Counted from the stretch's first letter, positions 19,956 through 28,690 are shown. The stretch is 64,000 nt of DNA from Hyphomicrobiales bacterium (GCA_900469445.1 UBXM01000006.1:124001-188000), one strand, 5' to 3'. A program made the numbers and translations. Notes: generated from the sequence alone by a model not told the origin.

Positions 19956-20935
19956 TAGTTGGCGCTCCTCCGACGGCTAATTGGCATGGCAGGAGCGAGG
20001 TCGGCCAAAGCGTTTGCCCTGTCGATGTCGCGCCAAGCCTTGGCTTTAAAGATATTGTCTGCAGGCCTGCAGCCCGAGTAGCGTTCGTAGACGCGTGCGA
20101 AAGCGCCTGGCTCCAGCTTCTTCTTACTTACCGCAAGGGCGGTGAAGCAGGCTTCCCTGATCATCTCAATCATGGTCCCATACGAGCCCTGGGTGGCTGA
20201 GCAGAGGCGGCCCAAAAAGTCATCAGTGTCCAGTTCAGGTGATAACGAGAGCCCGCAATGGGTTTCAGCAATCTCCTTCAACACGCCGCGCATGATGTGT
20301 TCATCCCCCGGGCACGCGAGTGCTGAGAAACGCATTACCTCGGCTCTGTTCGGTAGTTGCTGATCACCACTGAATAGGGCCGCAAGTTCCGGCACACCGC
20401 TGTAGATGGTGTGAAGCGGCCAGTCAGGCACGGACAGCAGGCTTTTCAAGCGTTCCTGAAGTTCGAACACGGCGTTGCGGGTCTTTGCGCGCAAAAGAGT
20501 TTGTGCCTCATCAAGGTGTAGGAACAGAACGCCACGCGCTTTGAACTGCTGTTTTGCAATAGCGAATAGTTCATGCTCATTCTGACGGCGGTTCACAGGA
20601 AGCTGCATCTTTTCTAACACCTCGATTACGAGATCTTTTGTGGAGCTCGGGCGCGGCACTTCCAAGCTGATAAGGGGTTGGATCATTTCACCGTACTTGT
20701 TTACGTACGGCTGGAACGCATCGATCTGAGCGAATGCTTGCTCGAGCGACGTCGACTTTCCAGAGCCGGACGCTCCGATAACGGCAAAGGTGCGGTGGCG
20801 AGTGCCGCCTCCTTTCAGGCAGTCGTGGGCGTTCTGAGCGAATTCCCGGAGCCGTTTTTGCAATTCGGCGCACCGGGCGCTCTCGACGTAACGGCTGGCT
20901 TCGCGGACACGCAGTTCGGATAGTTCTTCAGTCAT
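19955..20935 (-). CDS. tniB: TniB/TnsC-like AAA+ transposition ATPase
   Basis: A 326-residue AAA+ ATPase that would bridge the target complex (TniQ) and the transposase (TniA). Walker A GASGSGKS is at 54-61, Walker B GVLFLHLDEAQ is near 135-145, and a sensor-like TIYSGVPELA follows. I chose the ATG at 20935, which begins MTEELSEL and sits directly behind the TniA stop (20937). A longer in-frame extension upstream reads as unlikely low-complexity sequence inside tniA. It shares its end with the TniQ start (1-bp overlap), so the two are coupled. Confidence 0.88.
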   Translation of the reverse strand: MTEELSELRVREASRYVESARCAELQKRLREFAQNAHDCLKGGGTRHRTFAVIGASGSGKSTSLEQAFAQIDAFQPYVNKYGEMIQPLISLEVPRPSSTKDLVIEVLEKMQLPVNRRQNEHELFAIAKQQFKARGVLFLHLDEAQTLLRAKTRNAVFELQERLKSLLSVPDWPLHTIYSGVPELAALFSGDQQLPNRAEVMRFSALACPGDEHIMRGVLKEIAETHCGLSLSPELDTDDFLGRLCSATQGSYGTMIEMIREACFTALAVSKKKLEPGAFARVYERYSGCRPADNIFKAKAWRDIDRANALADLAPAMPISRRRSAN

Positions 20936-20936
20936 C

Positions 20937-23156
20937 TTAATACTCCTGATCAAAATCGAAGGCGGACGTGGCTGCTTCGGTGGTAGTTGCGGTGGTTTCT
21001 TCATCGTCTGAAAGGGCTGCTGCCGCCTTCTCGGCCGCGATGGCTGCCTTTCTGTTTTGGGTGAAGAGCATCGCCAGATCTGCGACGTTTCCATCCCGAA
21101 GGGGGTTCTCCGGCAGAATCCCACTAGTGTTCAGTGCCGGCTTATTTTCAGAAGCAATCGCCGCCCAAGCGCCGTACAATTCGGCGTCCCAACGATCGTA
21201 ATCTTTGGCGGTTGGTGCGCTCGGTGTGAGGCCGGCTCGCAGCGTAGCTGCTTCGCCAATGCTACGAAGACGGTTGATCGCGTCGTACATGACGTTGAGA
21301 CCCTGTTGGTTGGCGGTCTCGTAGTGGTCCTTCAGCTCTTTGCGGGCCGCCATCCATTCGGCAATAGTGATGTTCTCGTCGAGATCGATGGTGTTGCGGA
21401 CTACGAACCAACCCTTGTCGCCTTTGACAGAGATGTGGGCGACGCACTCCGGGTCGTACTTGATTTCAACTTCTGCGAAGCTGGGCTTCGTGCGAAGACG
21501 CTGGAGCTCTTCTTTGCAGTAGGTGATGCCAAATACGGTGATCCCGTAATCCGACATCGGGCGTTTGGATTTCACACCGAAGATGTGCAGCATCTCTTCC
21601 GGCCCTGGCGGATACAAGATCGGGAAGTCGCGGCTAGCCTGAACCCACTCGTTGTGGGGTGTATTCCCGCCAAGACCGGAGTGCGGTTTGTTGTGATAGA
21701 TGTCGCAGATCGCGAAGATGTAGATTTGGATCAGCTCGTCGACCAACAGTGACGCGTGTAGCTTAGGGTCGTAGTCGCCCTTTTCCGAAACCGACGAGAA
21801 CGTCCTGCCTTCGAAGTAGGGAGCGACCAGATGACCAATTGAATGGAAGAGGCTCTCGATAAAAGGCCGAGCGTCAGGTTCCCCTGCCGGCGGTTTCGTG
21901 CCGTCTACACGAGCAGCGCGAAGGACGCCGTTCACGAGCTCATTTGCGAACTCCGGACCGTTATCGGTGTAGATAGCCAGAGGGCGAAGTTTGCCGATCC
22001 AAGGGGTCTGTGCGCTGACATAGGTCGACAAGTGACGCTTGTCCGACATGATCATACGAATGCACGCAACCGCAGAAGCAGCGTTGGGATTCGTACTGGC
22101 TTTGAAGCCTAAAATGTACCGGGTCGCGACGTCGATCGCTGCACAGAAAGTGATGCGAACGGTCGGGATCTTCGTCTGGATGTAATCGGGTAGCGAGGCC
22201 CAAACGCCACTCTCTACAAGGTGCGACATCAGATCGACCGTGACGAAGTCCATCTCGAGGCGTTGCCCTGGAGCGCGGATGGGGAAGCTCTTCCGGATGT
22301 TCTTGAACTTGTCCAAGGCCTGCTTCTCGCCGAAGCGGCTCGCATGGACGTGGTAGCGATCAAACCTGCCGATGATGGATTCGAATTTCTTGCGAGAGAC
22401 TTTCGAAATCTTCAGAGGAGTAATGGCGGTCGTGTTGTGTGCCTGTAGTGCGGCAAGGTAATTACGGTAAACAAGCGCCATCGTTGGACGCTTGCGGTCC
22501 ATGTATCCCATGGCCTGCTCGAACGCGAAAGTGAGGGCTTGCGGGGAGATCGAAGACATCTTCTTTCCCGGGCCATGATGACGCGGAAGGAGTGCCATGA
22601 CATCGCGGTCAGCGCCTTCGTAGTCATCGTAGTCACGCTTGAAGGTACGGGCACTAGGGCAGGGGTAAAGCGACACCTGTGTAACTTGATCTGCGCGATT
22701 TTCGTCAATGCTTGCGAACAGTTCCTCGTTGCATTTCTTCGTCCATGTACGAAGAAGGCCGCCGATCTTGTCTTCAGACATAGGGATCCGCTTGCCACGA
22801 CGCATGGCCTCTTCGTCGTAGAGCAAGATGAGCTTCTCCTTATGGAGAGCTAGGCCACGAGCATCCTCGGGAAAGTCGTCCCAGGTTTTATCTCCGAAAA
22901 CGGCACGCATCTTGGCGCGGGCAGGGGCGTCGAAGTTGTAATCAATCGTGGCCTGCCGGCTATCTAACGCGTCGTAGATTTCCTGATGGCTCAGGAAGAC
23001 CTTGTTTTCCTTGTCGCCTTCAGCTTGGACGACGTAGCCTTCCGCGGTGCTTTCCACAGGCTTGAAATTCACGCCCTTGTAGATGAAGCGATCGGCGCGG
23101 CGGAGGCCGATAATTGAATGCATGAATGCGCGGGCTGGGATCGGACGGGCTTCCAA
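20937..23156 (-). CDS. tniA: TniA/TnsB-like DDE transposase
   Basis: A 739-residue transposase of the Mu/Tn7 TnsB type. The retroviral-integrase core carries the catalytic triad: D303 (EMDFVTVDL), D398 (IYTDNGPEF) and E434 (PFIESLFHS), with 35 residues between the last two as in DDE(35) enzymes. The N-terminal ~290 residues should bind the transposon ends, and the C-terminal part after ~560 resembles the Mu-type beta-barrel and TniB-contact tail. The start is a TTG at 23156 preceded by AAAGGA; an internal ATG 11 codons later is possible. It cuts and joins the 3' transposon ends. Confidence 0.9.
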   Translation of the reverse strand: MEARPIPARAFMHSIIGLRRADRFIYKGVNFKPVESTAEGYVVQAEGDKENKVFLSHQEIYDALDSRQATIDYNFDAPARAKMRAVFGDKTWDDFPEDARGLALHKEKLILLYDEEAMRRGKRIPMSEDKIGGLLRTWTKKCNEELFASIDENRADQVTQVSLYPCPSARTFKRDYDDYEGADRDVMALLPRHHGPGKKMSSISPQALTFAFEQAMGYMDRKRPTMALVYRNYLAALQAHNTTAITPLKISKVSRKKFESIIGRFDRYHVHASRFGEKQALDKFKNIRKSFPIRAPGQRLEMDFVTVDLMSHLVESGVWASLPDYIQTKIPTVRITFCAAIDVATRYILGFKASTNPNAASAVACIRMIMSDKRHLSTYVSAQTPWIGKLRPLAIYTDNGPEFANELVNGVLRAARVDGTKPPAGEPDARPFIESLFHSIGHLVAPYFEGRTFSSVSEKGDYDPKLHASLLVDELIQIYIFAICDIYHNKPHSGLGGNTPHNEWVQASRDFPILYPPGPEEMLHIFGVKSKRPMSDYGITVFGITYCKEELQRLRTKPSFAEVEIKYDPECVAHISVKGDKGWFVVRNTIDLDENITIAEWMAARKELKDHYETANQQGLNVMYDAINRLRSIGEAATLRAGLTPSAPTAKDYDRWDAELYGAWAAIASENKPALNTSGILPENPLRDGNVADLAMLFTQNRKAAIAAEKAAAALSDDEETTATTTEAATSAFDFDQEY

Positions 23157-23208
23157 TGTTTTTCCTTTCTGTCGTTCGGATGGTTTTAGAGGTGATGAAG
23201 CTCGAGGA

Positions 23209-23379
23209 TCAGCGCGACGAGCGCCGCGTTAAGTTTGAGCCGCAAAAGAGCCTCATCCCCAAAACCATTGCTGGTGATGTTGGCTTCCAAGCTGCAAGAG
23301 TTGCGGCTGACTGCGGAAGGCCAGGGAGCGGCGGCGCGGGCAGGTCGCGCATCATTTCTGTGAGGGAGCGATTATCCAT
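23209..23379 (-). CDS. Small hypothetical protein between tnsA and tniA
   Basis: A 56-residue reading frame (MDNRSLTEMMRDLPAPPLPG...) fills the gap between the TnsA-like and TniA genes. Its AAGGA ribosome site overlaps the last codons of the TnsA-like gene, and its ATG lies 2 bp past that stop. The sequence is Pro-, Ala- and Ser-rich at first and Arg/Ser-rich at the end. I do not recognise it. It may be a real accessory peptide of the transposition operon or just a translational bridge. Confidence 0.5.
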   Translation of the reverse strand: MDNRSLTEMMRDLPAPPLPGLPQSAATLAAWKPTSPAMVLGMRLFCGSNLTRRSSR

Positions 23380-23380
23380 G

Positions 23381-24142
23381 TTAAAATCCTTTCAGGTGAT
23401 TGATAGAGTCGTGAGGGAATGCGGGACGGCTGACACGCAGCAATGACAGTTCGTCGACCCTGCCATCATTGACGGGTTCGATTAGGCGCAGGTCGATGAG
23501 ACGCCAGATTGCTGTCCGGCGTTTAGCTGGCGTGGATACGTTGAGGAGAAGCTGCCCGAAGCGAAAGCTGCCCGGCATACGCTGGACGAGTTTTGCGACT
23601 ACGGCGCATTCGGCATCATCATGATGCGGTCGGGACGCAACGATAGCTGTCGCGTTCTCGAAGCAGGCAAATGAGGCTTCGAGATTCGTGGCTACGAAGA
23701 CAGCATCGGCAATGGAAGGAACGAGCGTTCCATCTTTTTCGATACCCGTGATGCCATTCGCAACGATGCGACCCATAAGGTCATCCATCGCCGCCTTCTT
23801 ACGAGCTTGTTTGACAGCGATCGCGATGCGTGTCCCGTCACGGTTGACGATGAAGAAGTCAAACGTATGCGTGCGCAGAACGCCATCGGCATCTACGTAT
23901 TCTACCTTCGGATACTGCGAGTGGATTTCGACAATATCACAGTACGCGCTGAGGATCGTGCTTACGCGATGCTCGAGTTCGCTCTCGTGATATACGACGA
24001 CGTCGCCGAAGAACGTGTGACCACGGGCCGTCTTCGCCTGTTTGGTCGGAGGGGCTCGTTGTGCGAGACCAGCATCGGGTTCATGCCAATAGGTGCTGGC
24101 GGCAGAACTCTGCTTGGAATTAGGTGATGCGCAATATTTCAA
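23381..24142 (-). CDS. TnsA-like transposon endonuclease
   Basis: A 253-residue protein of the TnsA type (N-terminal restriction-like nuclease, C-terminal winged helix). The nuclease core shows ESELEHR (candidate Glu 53-57), HTFDFFIV (D95) and IAIAVK (K111). This spacing fits the Glu-Asp-X-Lys site of TnsA, although the residue two before the Lys is Ala where Gln or Glu is usual. The C-terminal end (RRTAIWRLIDLRLIEPV) resembles a winged-helix tail that would contact TniB/TnsC. It should cut the 5' ends so the element moves by cut-and-paste. It starts at TTG 24142, overlapping a small ORF by 23 bp, which suggests coupled translation. Confidence 0.75.
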   Translation of the reverse strand: MKYCASPNSKQSSAASTYWHEPDAGLAQRAPPTKQAKTARGHTFFGDVVVYHESELEHRVSTILSAYCDIVEIHSQYPKVEYVDADGVLRTHTFDFFIVNRDGTRIAIAVKQARKKAAMDDLMGRIVANGITGIEKDGTLVPSIADAVFVATNLEASFACFENATAIVASRPHHDDAECAVVAKLVQRMPGSFRFGQLLLNVSTPAKRRTAIWRLIDLRLIEPVNDGRVDELSLLRVSRPAFPHDSINHLKGF

Positions 24143-24263
24143 AGCCCCCGATCAAGGTCGCGATGTGAGCGTCCTTGTCGAATGTGGAATGGGGCCGAGT
24201 AAGGGTGGCGAGGCCGGCTTTCTTAAGCCGCAAATGTAAGCTGACTTGCTGTGAAAAAATCAT
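24120..24263 (-). CDS. Small leader-like protein coupled to the TnsA-like gene
   Basis: A 47-residue reading frame (MIFSQQVSLHLRLKKAG...) with a strong AGGAGAAGG ribosome site. Its end (GGFEILRIT) overlaps the TTG start of the TnsA-like gene, so ribosomes finishing it could restart there. A hairpin-forming inverted repeat lies directly before its ribosome site. A second small ORF in the same position before another TnsA-like gene (36562-36672) also ends in GFEI, which supports both being genuine. Function unknown; it may be a regulatory leader peptide of the transposition operon. Confidence 0.6.
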   Translation of the reverse strand: MIFSQQVSLHLRLKKAGLATLTRPHSTFDKDAHIATLIGGFEILRIT

Positions 24264-24273
24264 TGCCTTCTCC

Positions 24274-24314
24274 TGATTGCTTTGTGTTCTTGGACGCAGC
24301 CAGGAAAGCAATCA
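24274..24314 (-). promoter_or_regulatory. 10-bp inverted repeat directly upstream of the transposition operon
   Basis: TGATTGCTTT and AAAGCAATCA form a perfect 10-bp inverted repeat with a 21-nt spacer. On the minus strand the second arm abuts the AGGAGAAGG ribosome site of the first ORF. It could be an operator for a repressor of transposition or an mRNA hairpin that limits translation. Confidence 0.5.
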
Positions 24315-24811
24315 AAGAGAGCTCACCTGACCAATGTTGTATTGTTGTCGGCTATCATCATCTAAATTCCGCTCGAGCGAATATGGTCTTGCCTTGCTGC
24401 AGGTGACAGCTTGGTAAGCACTCGAATTTTATGTGGAGGATATTGACCGTACGCGTGACCGGCAGCTCTTAAAAGCTGCGGGATGTCATATTATGGTGCG
24501 TATCGTTTTGATCATGCGAAGGCAGATAGCCTGAGTCGGTATCAGAGTCGATCGCTTATCAGATTTATAGTTAATTTCGGCACCGGCACCGGCACCGGCA
24601 CCGGCATTTTGGACTGTCGGCGCGGCGGAAAATATGGCGTCCGCATTCTGACTCACCGGCAGCGGTCCGAGAGCTTCTGGGATACGTTTGTTGTGAGAGC
24701 CCGCACTGAGGGGGTCTCATGCTGCCGCCGCCACGCTCGATGAGGTGTTGATGTTCAGTCCCCCGAAGATCTGCCATTCTCGAGCGAGGCTGGGGCAACT
24801 GATGATTCGAT
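24315..24811. other. Non-coding interval right of the transposition operon
   Basis: About 500 bp without a supportable gene. If the layout is Tn7-like, the right end with TnsB-binding sites could lie here, but I saw no clear series of ~20-bp repeats. It holds a small inverted repeat GCAGCT/AGCTGC around 24463-24480 and a GGCACC tandem repeat. An 86-codon open frame at 24483 spans that repeat but has no ribosome site. Confidence 0.4.
24578..24606. repeat. GGCACC hexanucleotide tandem repeat
   Basis: Four full copies of GGCACC plus a partial fifth (GGCA) in non-coding DNA between the TnsA module and the first cargo gene. Such a repeat is prone to slippage. Confidence 0.9.
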
Positions 24812-25840
24812 ATGACGGTCAGTATTGAACAACTCGAAGAACGCGCGAAAGCGATGGAAGCGCGCTGCCAATATTTAGAAGAAATGGCGACTCGACAGAA
24901 TGGCAGCCTGAAGCGCCATGAAATTTGGCGACATGAGTACGCTTGCTTTCCCTATCTCCTGGGTGCCCCTGACGATCGATTGGCTGCCCGTTTCAAAGAC
25001 GTTTTTATCAATCAGCACGAGTTAAATCCGTACGCGCAAATTGAGCCTCGCCCGATCCTTGGTGACGAACATGCCTTCATGGTGAAGTTCACCCATCTAT
25101 TGGAGGAATACGCCCTTAGGACAGGTGGCCCGCCTGTGTCGGTGATCAGCGCTGCCAGGCTTCCGATGTTGAAATATTTTGAGAACGGCGAGCCGATTGC
25201 CACAAAAATCTTTGAGGGATACACCCCGCCTTCGACACCTTTCACAGTGAAATATGGCCGCAGAGAATTTTTAGAACCCATGTTGCACACGGGCCGACTG
25301 CGCATTTGTCCTGCCTCTTTTTACAACGACACCTCACACAATGCGGCCGTCAAAGATGACGAGATCCATCGGACTTTTTTTATTCCAACGTTTCGAGACC
25401 GGCTCAAAGGCATTCGTCACACGATGGTTCAAGGGCACCGGCTCGAATTCGGTGACGACGATATTGTCCTTCCGGTGCAGGCGCAGGACTACTTTCTCTT
25501 GAGCCTATGTGACAGCATCTACTATCGGATGCCTACTGATTTTGACGCGGACGCTGCTCTCATTATCCGTGACCCGATGAGGTTTGCACAGCGAGTGATT
25601 TCGAGCTTTCTAGCGAGGTATCCAGGCTGGAAACCTCTCTATGGTCCGGTCACCTATTATGATCCTTACCGTGACTACAAGAAGATGCGTGTCCATCAAA
25701 TGTCCAAGCCTTTCGGCTACGCTTATCAGCGGGAAGTGAGGATTGTGATGGAAGCGCCGTATGGTCGGCCCCGAGCATTAGCTCCAGAGTTTTTCGATAT
25801 TGGCCCCATGGACGACTATGCGGAACTGCTCTGTGCTTGA
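24812..25840 (+). CDS. Hypothetical protein, possible DUF2971-like domain
   Basis: A 342-residue soluble protein. Residues 1-45 look like a short coiled coil (EQLEERAKAMEARCQYLEEM). The middle (FLEPMLHTGRLRICPASFYNDTSHN) and the late segment (KPFGYAYQREVRIVME) resemble the two hallmarks of DUF2971 proteins, a fN-D motif and an E-R near a predicted active site. DUF2971 proteins are frequent in mobile elements and defence islands. The assignment is weak. It is the first gene right of the transposition module, on the opposite strand, so it is probable cargo. No obvious ribosome site before the ATG. Confidence 0.6.
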   Translation: MTVSIEQLEERAKAMEARCQYLEEMATRQNGSLKRHEIWRHEYACFPYLLGAPDDRLAARFKDVFINQHELNPYAQIEPRPILGDEHAFMVKFTHLLEEYALRTGGPPVSVISAARLPMLKYFENGEPIATKIFEGYTPPSTPFTVKYGRREFLEPMLHTGRLRICPASFYNDTSHNAAVKDDEIHRTFFIPTFRDRLKGIRHTMVQGHRLEFGDDDIVLPVQAQDYFLLSLCDSIYYRMPTDFDADAALIIRDPMRFAQRVISSFLARYPGWKPLYGPVTYYDPYRDYKKMRVHQMSKPFGYAYQREVRIVMEAPYGRPRALAPEFFDIGPMDDYAELLCA

Positions 25841-25999
25841 CTTACCGATGCGCTGACGAAAGCGATGCGTAGAGCAAAACCCTAATCGAAATAAAATTTA
25901 CGTTTTAAGTATCTCAATTCGATATTGTGTTCCCGCTTATACGAAATGTCATCACTGACACGTAGACGGCTTACCGCCCACGAGCACAGGAGAACTTTA

Positions 26000-26389
26000 A
26001 TGGCTGATGAAATCGATGTCACGACCGCTAAAAGCGTCGAGACTACTGAGACCGCACCGGCAGTCAAGAAGACACGCAAACCACGCCGTCCTAGAGCGTC
26101 CGCTGAGGCTACTGTCGGCGAAGTAGTAGCTGCCGAAGCTCCAGCAAAGAAAACCAGAGCCAAGCGTACCCAGAAAGCTGCTGTCGTGAATGCGCCGAAG
26201 GGCGTGCGGAAGTATGCTGCCAAGTCCGTGTCGACAGCAGAAGCAAACTCTGTTGCTACTGCTGTAGCCGCTATTGACGACATCGCCGACCTGATCAAGC
26301 TTGAGGAAGAGAACAAGAGCCTGCGTATGCAGCTTTCCGATAAGCTGCGGGCAGAGAACGCTGAACTGCGCAAGAAGCTTGGCCAGTAA
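26000..26389 (+). CDS. SyrB-like regulatory protein
   Basis: A 129-residue protein with the layout of Sinorhizobium SyrB: an N-terminal low-complexity region with Lys/Arg-Pro patches (KKTRKPRRPR, KKTRAKRTQK) that look like AT-hook-type DNA contacts, and a C-terminal leucine-rich coiled coil (LIKLEEENKSLRMQLSDKLRAENAELRKKLG). SyrB of S. meliloti is a negative regulator of exopolysaccharide genes through SyrM. I chose ATG 26000 because ACAGGAG lies 8 nt upstream. A second, related gene follows 125 bp downstream. SyrB-like genes are often found on mobile DNA of rhizobia. Confidence 0.72.
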   Translation: MADEIDVTTAKSVETTETAPAVKKTRKPRRPRASAEATVGEVVAAEAPAKKTRAKRTQKAAVVNAPKGVRKYAAKSVSTAEANSVATAVAAIDDIADLIKLEEENKSLRMQLSDKLRAENAELRKKLGQ

Positions 26390-26514
26390 ATTACCGCAGC
26401 ATCTTGTTGCCTCATCACCCAACACGACAAGATCTGTATAATATCCATGCCGGACCATTCTGCCGTCCGGCATCTCGCTTGGATGTTGTGAACGCCTGTT
26501 GGGGAGCGAACGTT

Positions 26515-27132
26515 ATGAAGACACCGTGGAGGTTCCTTACCGACCTGGTTTCACGCAAGTCTGACGTTCCAGACGTTAGCCCGGCCGCGAGAGATGAAAT
26601 CAAAGCGGTTAACCACGTCGAAACTTCGGTCACGGCGGTGAAGGAGCCCGAAGATGGCCCATCTGACAGGCATGGCGAAGAATCCGTCGCCGTTGCAGTA
26701 GAAACGCTACCTGAAGAATTGGCCGATCAGGGCGCGCCTGACGAAATCGATACCGGTAGCGCGATCGACATGGTGCCGGAAGATGACAATGGCGCTATTG
26801 CGGAATCTCCTAGTGAAGAGCAGCTCGACACTGGACATGTAGATGTCCCGGACCGCATCCCGTCCGAAATCTCGGCAGATGAGAGCGTCGCTTCAGGGAA
26901 AGAAAGCTATTCGAAGAGAAAAGCGAGAGCGAAATCGTCGAATGACGGTGCGGGCGGAGAGCGGCAGGCTGAGGTGCTCGAACCCGTCGTTTCGGCGACC
27001 TCGCCAGAAAAGTCCGCTTTCGACGAGCTAGTCGCTTTGGACACCGAAATCTCGGTTTTGAGAGCTGCTTTGGCCAAAAAGCTTTCGGTTCAGAACGAGC
27101 AGCTGAGACGCATGCTTGCTCGCTATGACTAG
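26515..27132 (+). CDS. Acidic protein with SyrB-like C-terminal coiled coil
   Basis: A 205-residue protein. Most of it is acidic and low complexity (rich in Glu, Asp, Val, Ser), with one basic patch (SKRKARAKSS, about 140-150). The last ~35 residues (LDTEISVLRAALAKKLSVQNEQLRRMLARYD) match the end of the SyrB-like protein encoded just upstream. The start at 26515 follows GGGGAGCGAACGTT. It is probably a diverged paralogue sharing the dimerisation coil, and the two might form mixed dimers. Function not known. Confidence 0.6.
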   Translation: MKTPWRFLTDLVSRKSDVPDVSPAARDEIKAVNHVETSVTAVKEPEDGPSDRHGEESVAVAVETLPEELADQGAPDEIDTGSAIDMVPEDDNGAIAESPSEEQLDTGHVDVPDRIPSEISADESVASGKESYSKRKARAKSSNDGAGGERQAEVLEPVVSATSPEKSAFDELVALDTEISVLRAALAKKLSVQNEQLRRMLARYD

Positions 27133-27253
27133 CGATCGCTGACCATTGCCAGTGGTCGTAGTGCGTTCCCTCTTGGGAAGAGAGGCACTGCTTGAGGAAA
27201 GCAGCATTTTTTGGCATGGCTACATTTGTCAGGTTCGATTGCGGTTAAGGACT

Positions 27254-28690
27254 ATGAGCTCGCAGATCTGCAATTTCATCTGGCTTGGTATCTGCTTTGA
27301 GCCTGCTACGAGTGGCGCTTTCGACCAGATCTTTGGTATCGCGGACTTCCTTGCGACGGTCGCAATTTTCGTTGTCGCATACAGCCTGTCGGAGCCTCGC
27401 TACAAATTTCGTGCTGCGGCCTCCACGTTTGCCGACACTTATCTTCTCTTTGGCGCGACATTGGTGAGTGGCGTAGGCCTTCTTGTTTCGAGCGTTTGGT
27501 TCTCGCTCGAACTTCCCATTCCGGTGACGCTGAACAGTCCCATCATCTTCCAAGCGACGATTGCAGGATTGCTCATCGCGGTCTTGGCGTTTTGGATGTA
27601 CCGAACCTTCGTCAAGCCTCCGAGATTCTCCCGCCGAAACGCGATCCCATTTTCGAGACAGGTTTACCTTAGCATCACTGATGGCGACGAAGCGAAGCTG
27701 TTAGCTGCTGTGCACGAGATAGGTCGTTCTGCGGAGATCCTGGTTAGAGAAGCCTCGAAGTTTGATGTCCGAAGAAATCTCATAAAAGGTGGCTTCGAAG
27801 ACTACCGTCCAGAAACCTCTCAAATCGCTTACGACATCCTACGCCTCCTCGGCGACCGGCGTTTCTGCAGGATAGTGGCCCAGAAGAGTCCTTGGGTTGC
27901 CGCCAAGATTTTCCGCACGGCTGCTGAGGACGGCATAGATGTTCGGCCTCTTGTACCATTTGCGCGGAATGTTTCCGATGAATTCTTCCTCGACGAAAAT
28001 TCCGCAATTCATCATGAGGGCGATGGCTATTATTCGGGGCTTATCGGGCACTTGAAGCCGGTCACGACAGCTTTCTTTGGGAACTCTGATTTGATCGACC
28101 GGCTCGCCCACCACAATGGCTCGCCTCTTGAGCTTATGTGGCTCACGAGTAAGCGTTGGAAGATCGCTAGCTGGGAGACGTATAATAGAGTTGCGCTCCT
28201 CTATGTCCGCGATGGCTTGACGAAGGGGCAGGGGGCCTACCTAAATTTTGGCCTTAGCCAAATCTTCTCCGGCTATGAGCACGTCTGCAGCGATATTTAC
28301 CGGGTCAACGAGATGACGGACCGGGATTACTATGAGTCCCTCGAGTTCCAAAAGTTTCGGAATACGGTCGACTTCGTTCGAGAGATCATCGCTTTGCTGG
28401 ACAAAAGCAAAGTGTTTGGTGCGCGGCAGCCGGAGATGAGACATGACCGTCCGGATATGGACGACATCTACAATCAGCTTGCGAAAATTGCGCTTTCGCT
28501 AACGGTAGGCGCAGGTTCTGTTGATACTCCCGACTTCCGCGGCTGGACTGTTCAGCACAATACGCTGTGGGTCAACCTCGCGGGAATACGACGGACCACC
28601 GGCACGCGCTGTCTTGCGAGCGCGATTGCAGCGCTTGATCTGGAACGAGGTTTCCCAAATGGAAACGATGCCCAACTACGTAGGCGCTAG
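27254..28690 (+). CDS. Hypothetical membrane protein
   Basis: A 478-residue protein of unknown function. Three hydrophobic segments lie in the first ~130 residues (around IADFLATVAIFVVAYSL, YLLFGATLVSGVGLLVSSVWF and IIFQATIAGLLIAVLAFWMY). A cytoplasmic domain of about 340 residues follows, with no motif I recognise. The start is set at ATG 27254 preceded by AAGGA; a TTG at 27146 would add 36 residues. The 3' end overlaps the next frame by 32 bp, so the two may be separate coupled genes or one gene split by a frameshift near 28600-28660. Confidence 0.6.
   Translation: MSSQICNFIWLGICFEPATSGAFDQIFGIADFLATVAIFVVAYSLSEPRYKFRAAASTFADTYLLFGATLVSGVGLLVSSVWFSLELPIPVTLNSPIIFQATIAGLLIAVLAFWMYRTFVKPPRFSRRNAIPFSRQVYLSITDGDEAKLLAAVHEIGRSAEILVREASKFDVRRNLIKGGFEDYRPETSQIAYDILRLLGDRRFCRIVAQKSPWVAAKIFRTAAEDGIDVRPLVPFARNVSDEFFLDENSAIHHEGDGYYSGLIGHLKPVTTAFFGNSDLIDRLAHHNGSPLELMWLTSKRWKIASWETYNRVALLYVRDGLTKGQGAYLNFGLSQIFSGYEHVCSDIYRVNEMTDRDYYESLEFQKFRNTVDFVREIIALLDKSKVFGARQPEMRHDRPDMDDIYNQLAKIALSLTVGAGSVDTPDFRGWTVQHNTLWVNLAGIRRTTGTRCLASAIAALDLERGFPNGNDAQLRRR

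Noticed and set aside
24483-24743. 86-codon frame covering the GGCACC repeat
   Set aside because: No ribosome site, the repeat gives a Gly-Thr run, and the rest looks random.
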